A stretch of DNA of 42,012 bases from Phycisphaerales bacterium (GTDB lineage Bacteria; Planctomycetota; Phycisphaerae; UBA1845; Fen-1342), in contig PMMM01000171.1 of NCBI GenBank assembly GCA_003162245.1, positions 13,578 to 55,589 on the forward strand, given 5' to 3'. How positions within the stretch are numbered: position 1 is the first letter of the stretch; the number at the start of each line of letters is the position of its first letter. Both the position numbers and the translations under genes were made by a program. Under the pieces are notes generated by a model. The model saw only the letters and a program-made list of their open reading frames with translations. It was not told where the DNA came from and did not search any database. Of this stretch, positions 12,246-18,405 are shown in pieces.

Positions 12246-12256
12246 CGAACGCGAAG

Positions 12257-12285
12257 ATCATGGGGTCCCGCCCGCGCGCGGTCAA
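12257..12285 (-). promoter_or_regulatory. candidate sigma70-type promoter of the act-cox operon
   Basis: Reading the minus strand, TTGACC (12285-12280) and CATGAT (12262-12257) are separated by exactly 17 nt. They match TTGACA 5/6 and TATAAT 4/6. Transcription would begin about 12250, just ahead of the actA GTG at 12245, giving an almost leaderless message. It is the only good pair seen in the GC-rich region upstream of the operon. Confidence 0.5.
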
Positions 12286-12464
12286 GGGGCGGGGCGGCTT
12301 GGCACGCCGGAGGCCGCGTAGGACGCAACGGCGTGAAGGTTGCCAACTTCGCCACGGCGCGCTACCCCTCTGTTGGCAACCTTCGGCCGGCGGGGCCGGG
12401 GAGCGGTTTCGGGCCGGCGGGCGCGGTCAAAGACCGGTTTCGGCCCGGCGCGCGGTTGGCGTCC

Positions 12465-12563
12465 GATCCGAACCCCGCACGCGAGTGCGGGGCGCCGCGG
12501 GCTGTGGTCTGATCCGAGCCCCGCCCGCGAGTGCGGGGGGCGTCCGAACGCGAGGGCGGGGCG
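12465..12563. repeat. cluster of short GNRA-loop palindromic repeats
   Basis: Related units start at 12465, 12511 and 12542, each beginning GATCCGA or GTCCGA. Unit 1 contains a perfect palindrome at 12473-12492: arms CCCCGCAC and GTGCGGGG around a GCGA loop. Unit 2 (12519-12538) keeps the same arms and GCGA loop with one mismatch. Unit 3 is a shortened copy, and a degenerate fourth lies near 12591-12619. The opening CCGAGCCCCG and the CGCGAG loop region recur in the alaS repeat array at 31540-31683. Both contain a GNRA-type tetraloop, suggesting a family of small hairpin elements that may act as RNA. Confidence 0.7.
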
Positions 12564-12686
12564 CGTCCGAACACGACGTGAGCGGGCGCCGTCCCGAACC
12601 GCGCCCGTAAGGAAAGCGGTGCCCCGCAATCCGAACCGCGCCGTGCCATTCACGTCGCGCGCCACCCCATCCCCGTATTACCGCCT

Positions 12687-14101
12687 CTAGCACGACGTCC
12701 GACGCAGCGCGCCCGCGCCCAGCGCGCCAACCGCCAGCAACAGCACCGCGGAGGGTTCAGGCAGTACGTTCAACATGATCCACTGCGTTGCTGGTACGTC
12801 CAGGGCCGAGGTCGTAAAGTTGTCGGTCAGGTCCGCCAGGTTGGCCAGTGTGTTGAATGTGAAGTCGATGCCCACCAGCCCTGCTTCTTCGGCCGGCGAC
12901 AGGCCCGCGCCGAACATGTTCGTGTCGATGAACTCGTTCAAAAACAACGAGGCCCCCCGGGCTGATAACGCAGGCGTCGTGATGGCCAGTTGGTCAAAGA
13001 GCGCAAAACTGTCAACCGGATTCGTCTGCGTGGTGTCGCGCAGCACGAAGTCCCCGAGCTGGCCAGCGAACGACAATTCGCCGTTGGGGTCCGTGAGCGA
13101 GACCTGTGCCCCGCCGAACCGGAACGCGCCGTCGGGGTCGCGTCCAATCAGCGGCATGTCCCCGACGACCAGGTTGCTGTTGAGCACCGGATCATTGCTG
13201 TAGCGCGGGTCGATGCCGCCGGACTGCCCGCCCACCGTATCGAGGATGTCGAGCGCGCCGGTGGCGAAGTGCAAACGGCCGCCGCCCGCGCCGTCGGCGA
13301 TGAACGACACCTGCGATCCGGACCGTCCATCCTTCTTGGCGCCGACCCCCTTACCAGCCGGCACGGATCGTGTCGGAGGCGGAGGCGGAGTCACGTGGTC
13401 CGCCTTGATCTTGTATTCGCTGATCAATTTTCCGACCCAGACCGGGGGCTGGCCCACCTCCTGCTGATTGAACAAGAGCTGCTCGTCGACGCTATACGTG
13501 TCCATGTGGCCATCCCCTTTATGGAGCACCTGCCCATGCGCCGCCGTCCTTACCGGCGCGTCGCTCGCAAACGTGACCTTCGTCGGGTTTGTAGTGATCA
13601 TCGGCAGCGGGCTGTCCGGTTTGTCGCCGGGGGGATGGGGCGCAACCTTGTGAACGCCATTCATGCCGGTCACGACGTTCCTCGCAACCGGTTGTTGGTT
13701 AGGGGGAGGGGGAGGGGGGGGGTTAGGCTCAGGGATCCGGCGTACATGTACAAGGTGAACTGCCAATTGTTAGACGTATACGACACCGGCCAGGCGAGCG
13801 GATTCCCGTCAGGGTCCGCCAGGACACCATCGGCGTTTTTGTCGATGCCCTTACAGGTGCCGTCTTTGATCTCGAGGTGAGTCGGGGTGTCGCTAACGAC
13901 CTCGGGCTTGACCACCTCCTCAGCGCCATCAGCTACAGGATCATCACCCTTAACCGCGGGCGAACCCTAGAATCCCAGCAGCGCGACGGGCAAGCACACC
14001 AGCCATCCGCCCGCGCCGGCTTGCAGCAGGACGCCGCCTGCGCGAAGGGCCGACCTGATGTGGCGACAAATCTTCAGCATTTGCAGTGGCTTGGGCAACA
14101 T
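12687..14101 (-). pseudogene. PEP-CTERM exported protein gene, disrupted by an amber stop and a poly-C frameshift
   Basis: Three reading-frame pieces line up as one gene. (1) From ATG 14101, 8 nt after a strong AAGGAGG, a 44-codon frame encodes a signal peptide-like leader: a basic KICRHIRSALR, then hydrophobic residues ending GGWLVCLPVALLGF. It stops at TAG 13969-13967. (2) The same frame continues after the TAG (GSPAVKGDDPVADGAEEVVKPEV...) to about 13715. (3) Across the tract C9-T-C5-T-C5 (13722-13702) the frame must change to reach the long C-terminal part, read from there to 12687. That part has Pro-rich linkers, a beta-rich domain and the terminal sorting signal LPEPSAVLLLAVGALGAGALRR, a textbook PEP-CTERM. 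No known function. It could be a decayed gene, a phase-variable gene or a sequencing artefact. Confidence 0.7.
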
Positions 14102-14616
14102 CTGCCATCTCCTCCTTTTCGCGAGGCGCCGCGCTGGTCGTCGTGCCTCGGCGCCAAAACCCGCAACGACTCCTCCGCGCCGTGCCAATGTGCTGCAGGG
14201 CGCACGCACCACAGACTACCACCCCATAACAGCGTAACACGGCAGCAGCCGCCCTCGCCAGTCGGTTCTTGAGCTGTCAGCTCCGGAGCCGACAGCGGCC
14301 AGCCGCGTACCGGCTGCAAAAGGGGCGGGAGCGGGCTGCGCGGCTCGCAGACCGGCGCCAGGAAGGACTCGTGCAGGCGGATGGCCAGCTCCATCCGGCT
14401 GGTGACCTCCAGTTTCTGGTAGAGGCGTTCGACGTGCGTCCGCAAGGTGTGGGGGGATATGTCCAAGCGGCAAGCGATGGCCGATTCCTCGTCATCCCGG
14501 AAAATACACTCGACGATCCGACCCTCGCGGCGCGACAAACGCAGCCGAGCGCGCAGAAGAGCGAAGGCGCGCTTGTCCAGGAACCGGGGGAGCATCGCGC
14601 TCGTGGTTTCAGCCAT
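14074..14616 (-). CDS. LuxR-type helix-turn-helix protein without receiver domain
   Basis: The start ATG at 14616 follows GGAGG with 8-nt spacing, and the frame gives 180 aa. Residues of about 26-85 are a GerE/LuxR-like DNA-binding domain: LSRREGRIVECIFRDDEESAIACRL, then SPHTLRTHVERLYQKLEV and SRMELAIRLHE. There is no receiver, PAS or sensor domain. The part beyond residue about 95 is low in recognizable structure and may be poorly conserved. The 3' end overlaps the start of the PEP-CTERM locus by 28 nt, and both lie on the minus strand, so the protein may regulate or simply precede that gene. The long frame upstream of 14616 is antisense to the ABC genes and is not included. Confidence 0.6.
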   Translation of the reverse strand: MAETTSAMLPRFLDKRAFALLRARLRLSRREGRIVECIFRDDEESAIACRLDISPHTLRTHVERLYQKLEVTSRMELAIRLHESFLAPVCEPRSPLPPLLQPVRGWPLSAPELTAQEPTGEGGCCRVTLLWGGSLWCVRPAAHWHGAEESLRVLAPRHDDQRGASRKGGDGRCCPSHCKC

Positions 14617-14937
14617 TGGTGCACCTCCGTCGCCGCTGAACAGAAGCGGGATTTCCAGCGAACGGGGCAGACGCGTGTTTCCTGTCCTTGCCGCCCGCGG
14701 ACGACACGCGGTTGCCGTTGGTGTCGCACCGGTACGCCCGCGCGATGTTCGGATCCAGCCTGCGCGGCGGCCCCACCAACCCGTGCCCGGTGAGCCCGCC
14801 TGGAGGCGCGCCGGCCAGTAAACCCTGTCCCCGGCGGCCCCGCAGAATTCCCCGCGCCCACAGAGAATAGTCACACCCGGCGGGCCCCGCGCTGCTGACG
14901 TGTCAACGCGACGCGCTCGGGCTACGATACTAAGCGG
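14617..14937. other. 321-bp intergenic stretch between divergent genes
   Basis: It separates the leftward LuxR-like gene from the rightward exported-protein gene. One minus-strand frame at about 14760-14660 contains YRCDTNGNRV, which fits the RHS/YD-repeat core Y-x-x-D-x-x-G-N-R. It has no start, flanking repeats or domain, so it is at most a small remnant. Just before 14938 the sequence TACGATACT could be a -10 region, but I see no convincing -35. Confidence 0.45.
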
Positions 14938-15825
14938 ATGCTCAACCGGTGGATCGGCATTTTGTCCGTCGCCGCGATGCTGCTCGCGAATGCGGCGATC
15001 GTTGTGCAGGACGTGCTGCCGCGGTGGTTTCCCGATGACGCGCCGCCGTCGGAAGCGCAGCTCCTGAGAGCGGGCGAGCGCCGGCAGGTGCAGGTGGGGA
15101 TCTATCACGCCGACGGCTGGCCCGTGGGATGTAGTTGGACGCGGAGCCATCGCAAGGCGGTGGGCGGCATCGTGCAGGTCGTGACGACGACGGTACTGGG
15201 GCCGATCCGGTTGTCCGGGGGCATGGCGGTGCCGCGCGTCCGGGTCGAGACGGAAATCACCTACCGCGCCAACGAGCTGCGGGTCGACGAGCTGGAGTTC
15301 AGCATGTTCGGGCTGGGCCTGCCGATCTCGCTCCGCGGCGCGGCGATGTCGACCGGGGAGTTCGCCGCGCGGTGGCAGGTCGCGTCGCAGCGCGGCGATT
15401 TCATCCTCGACGCCGGGGCACCGGCGGCGCTGGGCGACGTGATTCGGCCGTTCGACCGCTTGCCCGACCTGCACGTCGGTCAGAGGTGGCGGCTGGAGCT
15501 GCTCGATCCGCTGTCGCACATTCTGCCGCAGCTCCGGGACAGCGGAGTGGAGTTGGAGCCGATCGTGATCCGCGTGACGGGCAAGACGACCATCACGCAC
15601 CAGGGGCAGCCGGTCGAGACCTATGTGGTGGACGGCGGCAGCGCGACGGCCTACGTCGCGGAGGACGGCCGGGTCCTGCGGCAGGAGGTGGATGTGCCGC
15701 TGCTGGGGCGGCTGGTCCTGCTGGACGAGCCGTACGACGAGGCGGCCCTGGAGCGGGCCAAAAGGTCGGTCGCGGTGGACTGGGAAGCGGGGCGGCTTGA
15801 CAGGGACGCCGCAGGCGGGGAATAA
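14938..15825 (+). CDS. predicted exported or membrane-anchored protein paired with an ABC ATPase
   Basis: This 295-aa protein belongs to no family I recognize. The N-terminus (MLNRWIGILSVAAMLLANAAIVVQDVLP) is a signal anchor. The rest is soluble and beta-rich, with alternating hydrophobic strands, several VRVTGKTT-like and VDVPLLGRLVLL segments and a Gln-x-Val motif. It resembles a periplasmic or lumenal sensor-type domain but has no cysteines, lipobox or catalytic motif that I can name. The ABC ATPase begins 7 nt after its stop on the same strand, so the two form a short operon and probably act together. No permease gene is present next to them. Confidence 0.75.
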   Translation: MLNRWIGILSVAAMLLANAAIVVQDVLPRWFPDDAPPSEAQLLRAGERRQVQVGIYHADGWPVGCSWTRSHRKAVGGIVQVVTTTVLGPIRLSGGMAVPRVRVETEITYRANELRVDELEFSMFGLGLPISLRGAAMSTGEFAARWQVASQRGDFILDAGAPAALGDVIRPFDRLPDLHVGQRWRLELLDPLSHILPQLRDSGVELEPIVIRVTGKTTITHQGQPVETYVVDGGSATAYVAEDGRVLRQEVDVPLLGRLVLLDEPYDEAALERAKRSVAVDWEAGRLDRDAAGGE

Positions 15826-15832
15826 CGGGCAC

Positions 15833-16624
15833 ATGACGAGCGAACCCACGTCCGAGCAGCCGGTGCCCGAGGCCACCGTGGAGATTGAGGGCGTGACGAA
15901 GACCTTCGGCGAGAAGGTCGCCGTGAAGGACCTCACGCTGTCGTTGCGGGCGTCCGAGCTGTTCGCGTTTCTCGGGCCGAATGGGGCGGGGAAGACGACG
16001 ACGCTGAAAATGACCATCGGGCTGCTGCGGCCGGACGTCGGGGCGATCCGCGTATGCGGCCGCTCGATGCGGCAGGACGGCCCGGCGGCCAGGCAGCAGC
16101 TCGCCTACGTGCCCGACCAGCCGTTCGTCTACGAGAAGCTCACCGGGCGCGAGTTCATACGGTTCACGCGTGAGATGTACGGGGTCCCGGAGCAGCTCGC
16201 GGAGGAGCGGCTGGCCGAGCTGACCCGGCGGCTGGCGATGGATGAGTTCCTCGACCATCTGTGCGAGACGTACAGCCACGGGATGAAGCAGAAGCTGGCG
16301 CTAACGGCGGCCCTGATCCACACGCCGCGGGTGCTGGTGGTGGATGAGCCGATGGTCGGGCTCGATCCGCGGACCGCGCGGGCGATCAAGGACATCTTCC
16401 GCGAGCTGACCGAGCGGGGCGGCACCGTGTTCATGAGTACGCACACGCTGGGGGATGCGGAGCAGATGGCCGATCGCATCGGCATCATTCACCACGGGCG
16501 GCTGGTGGCGCTGGGGACGCTGGCGGAGCTGCGGCGGCAGTCGGCGATCGACGGCCGGTTGGAGGACATTTTCCTCCGGCTGACGGATGAGGAGGCAGGC
16601 GGAGCCGCGCCGCCGGCAAAGTGA
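15833..16624 (+). CDS. ABC transporter ATP-binding protein, orphan
   Basis: This 263-aa nucleotide-binding subunit of an ABC-2-like exporter class follows the exported-protein gene by 7 nt. The chosen start is the ATG at 15833, because the longer frame overlaps the previous gene. Walker A is GPNGAGKTT (48-56), the Q-loop region is YVPDQPFVYEKLTGREF, Walker B is VLVVDEPMVGLDP (about 167-179) and the H-loop is STHTLGDAEQ. The signature loop reads YSHGMKQK instead of LSGGQ. That form is common in the DrrA/CcmA/YhaQ-type branch whose partners are ABC-2 permeases. No permease lies adjacent, as the next gene (glpX) is on the other strand. The substrate is unknown. Confidence 0.9.
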   Translation: MTSEPTSEQPVPEATVEIEGVTKTFGEKVAVKDLTLSLRASELFAFLGPNGAGKTTTLKMTIGLLRPDVGAIRVCGRSMRQDGPAARQQLAYVPDQPFVYEKLTGREFIRFTREMYGVPEQLAEERLAELTRRLAMDEFLDHLCETYSHGMKQKLALTAALIHTPRVLVVDEPMVGLDPRTARAIKDIFRELTERGGTVFMSTHTLGDAEQMADRIGIIHHGRLVALGTLAELRRQSAIDGRLEDIFLRLTDEEAGGAAPPAK

Positions 16625-16679
16625 GCACGGGGGCGCGTCGAAGCTCGGGGGACAATCCTCGGCGGTCGCCGGCGCGGGC

Positions 16680-17750
16680 TTACAGGTGCGTATGCTGCGA
16701 CGTGCTCGCCAGATGGATCGTCTTGTACGTCAGGTCGTGGAAGGCCTTGATGTAGCGCACGGTTCGCGAGTGGGCCCGCATGACGACCGAGTAGGTGACG
16801 GCGATGTGGCCGTTGACCTGCACGCCGCGGAGCATCGTGTTGTCTGTGATGCCGGTGGCGACGAAGACGATGTCCTCGCCGACGGCGAGATCGGTGGTGG
16901 TGAAGATGCGTTTCATCAGGTCGCCGTGGCCGTCGGCCTCGAGCTGCTTGCGCTCGTCCTCGTCGCGGGGCCAGACGCGGGCGAGGATCTCGCCGCCCAT
17001 GCAGCGGATGGCGGCGGCGGCGACGACGGCCTCGGGCGAGCCGCCGATGCCCATGTACAGATCGACGCCGCTGTCGGGATCGCTGGGGGCGATGGCGGCG
17101 GCGACGTCGCCGTCGCCGATGAGGCGAATGGCGGCGCCGGTACGGCGGACGTCCTCGATGAGCTTCTGATGGCGTGGGCGGTCGAGGAGGCAGACGACGA
17201 GGTCGCGGACGCGTTTGCCGAGCTTGAGCGCGACGATTTCGAGGTTCTGCTCGATCGGGGCGCCGACGCGGACCGTGCCGGTGCCTTCGCGCACCTTGGG
17301 TCCGAAGGCGATTTTCTCGACGTAGAAGCTCGGGATCGCGGCCAGGGTGCGGTGATCGGCGCCCGAGCTTTTCGCGGCGGCGATGACCGTCAAGGCGCCG
17401 GCGAGACCCTTGGAGGTCAGGGTGGTGCCGTCGATGGGGTCGACGGCGATGCTGACGACGGGGGACCCCTCGCGCCAGGTGCCGAGCTTCTCACCGACGA
17501 AGATGCCCGGGGCCTCGTCCTTGATGCCTTCGCCGATGGTGCAGGTGCCGCACATGTCGGTGAGGTTCAACATGCCGCGGAGGGCGTCGGTGGCGGCGGC
17601 GTCGGCGGCCTCCTTATCGCCCTTGCCGATCCAGTGGAAGACGTTGAGCGCGGCGCCCTCGCAGGCGCGGAGCAGGTCCATCCCGATCAGCTCTTCGTCC
17701 TGCGTGTCCGACGCCTCCGCCGCGAACGACCCGCGCTCCCTTTCAGGCAT
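16680..17750 (-). CDS. glpX: class II fructose-1,6-bisphosphatase
   Basis: Hydrolyses fructose-1,6-bisphosphate to fructose-6-phosphate in gluconeogenesis and, in some bacteria, in sugar-phosphate recycling. Diagnostic segments are GIGDK-type IGKGDKEAADAAATDALR near the N-terminus, TIGEGIKDEAPGIFVGEKLG, the metal and phosphate motif VDPIDGTTLTSKG, and DLYMGIGGSPEAVVAAAAIRCMGGE. From ATG 17750 the protein has 356 aa, near the usual 320-340. An upstream ATG at 17804 would add 18 residues, and neither start has a strong Shine-Dalgarno. It converges on the ABC ATPase gene. The transketolase gene lies nearby on the other strand, which is metabolically related but not the same operon. Confidence 0.93.
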   Translation of the reverse strand: MPERERGSFAAEASDTQDEELIGMDLLRACEGAALNVFHWIGKGDKEAADAAATDALRGMLNLTDMCGTCTIGEGIKDEAPGIFVGEKLGTWREGSPVVSIAVDPIDGTTLTSKGLAGALTVIAAAKSSGADHRTLAAIPSFYVEKIAFGPKVREGTGTVRVGAPIEQNLEIVALKLGKRVRDLVVCLLDRPRHQKLIEDVRRTGAAIRLIGDGDVAAAIAPSDPDSGVDLYMGIGGSPEAVVAAAAIRCMGGEILARVWPRDEDERKQLEADGHGDLMKRIFTTTDLAVGEDIVFVATGITDNTMLRGVQVNGHIAVTYSVVMRAHSRTVRYIKAFHDLTYKTIHLASTSQHTHL

Positions 17751-17895
17751 GACAATACCCCATCGTGACCCCGTTGTTCCCTGGACGCCTTGTGACGACA
17801 TCATGCGCGCTCAGCCTACCGCGGACGCTAGCGGGTTTCCAGGGCGCCAAGCCCCGGGGGACGCGCGGCGACACAGCCGCGACAAGTGGAGGTAC

Positions 17896-17968
17896 GCGCC
17901 CGGAGGGATTCGAACCCCCAACCCTCGGCTCCGAAGGCCGATGCTCTATCCAGTTGAGCTACGGGCGC
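17896..17968 (-). tRNA. tRNA-Arg (anticodon TCG)
   Basis: On the minus strand 73 nt fold as a complete cloverleaf. The acceptor stem is GCGCCCG with CGGGCGC. The D-arm has GCTC paired with GAGC, the anticodon stem has TCGGC paired with GCCGA around loop CTTCGGA, and the variable loop is GGGTT. The T-arm has a GGGGG/CCCTC stem with loop TTCGAAT. Loop positions 34-36 read TCG, which decodes CGA arginine codons. CCA is not encoded. It lies between glpX and rpmH, both on the same strand. Confidence 0.96.
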
Positions 17969-18079
17969 TGAGGCTCAACAGCGTTATACAAATGTGGCGG
18001 GGTCGTCACAAGGCCGGGGCGGCGCGTGAAGAAGAGGAGGCGGCGCCTGGCGGAAAGCGGGCGACACAGAGCCGACCCG

Positions 18080-18214
18080 TTACGCGACGCTCACCTGGCG
18101 GCCGGCGCGGCGTTTACGGTTGATGAGCTTACGGCCGTTGTGCGTGCGCATGCGTACGAGGAAGCCGCACTTGCGCTTGCGTTTGATCTTGCTGATGCGA
18201 TGGGGGTAATGCAT
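18080..18214 (-). CDS. rpmH: 50S ribosomal protein L34
   Basis: A 44-aa highly basic protein. The core SKIKRKRKCGFLVRMRTHNG, followed by GRKLINRKRRAGRQ, is the classic L34 pattern (consensus K-R-x-R-x-x-G-F-x-x-R-M-x-T-x-x-G-R-x-x-L-x-x-R-R). The N-terminus is MHYPHRIS. A weak purine run, GAAAGGCTGG, lies upstream of the ATG. In most bacteria rpmH is followed by rnpA and lies by dnaA. Here the next thing downstream is the tRNA-Arg, and no rnpA frame is present. A promoter with an inverted repeat lies about 70 nt upstream. Confidence 0.95.
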   Translation of the reverse strand: MHYPHRISKIKRKRKCGFLVRMRTHNGRKLINRKRRAGRQVSVA

Positions 18215-18271
18215 GACGTTTCCAGCCTTTCATCACCGCCGGGGCGGCGGGTCAGCGTTCGTCCACGAGTT

Positions 18272-18311
18272 CCGAGCCCCTGAGTATCGCAGATTTGGGG
18301 CTCGGCGCCAA
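18272..18311 (-). promoter_or_regulatory. rpmH promoter with inverted repeat flanking its -10
   Basis: Reading the minus strand, TTGGCG (18311-18306), 17 nt, GATACT (18288-18283). Both hexamers match the sigma70 consensus at 4/6. Perfect 9-bp arms CCGAGCCCC (18272-18280 on the plus strand) and GGGGCTCGG (18297-18305) enclose the -10 in a 16-nt loop. This is an operator-like arrangement or a relic of the palindromic repeat family. Transcription would start near 18276, leaving a leader of about 60 nt before rpmH. Confidence 0.5.
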
Positions 18312-18324
18312 CCCGTCGGCCGCC

Positions 18325-18353
18325 TTGCCCGCCATGTAGCCGCTCGCTAGACT
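18325..18353 (+). promoter_or_regulatory. candidate promoter of the transketolase gene
   Basis: TTGCCC (18325-18330), 17-nt spacer, TAGACT (18348-18353). The -35 matches TTGACA at 4/6 and the -10 matches TATAAT at 4/6. It lies 52 nt before the chosen tkt ATG. It is divergent from the rpmH promoter about 14 nt away. Confidence 0.4.
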
Positions 18354-18405
18354 GCCCGCTCCTTCGGGGGCGTCAAGCGATGGGCTGGTGGTTGGGAGTG
18401 CGGGT

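Larger units (their letters stand above)
12246..12686. other. 441-bp non-coding stretch between actA and the PEP-CTERM locus
   Basis: Very GC-rich, with many open but overlapping short frames that show no recognizable protein. It holds the act promoter at its left end. A long near-palindromic pair, GTTGCCAACTTCG near 12337 and GTTGGCAACCTTCG near 12371, forms an inverted repeat. The palindromic repeat cluster is described separately. I see no gene here. Confidence 0.7.

Noticed and set aside
12282-12690. Several overlapping short frames on both strands
   Set aside because: All frames are open because of repeat-driven GC richness, and none encodes a recognizable protein.
14617-16017. N-terminal extension of the LuxR-like frame up to 16017
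   Set aside because: It is antisense to the exported-protein and ABC genes, with no domain. A good ribosome-binding site exists at 14616.
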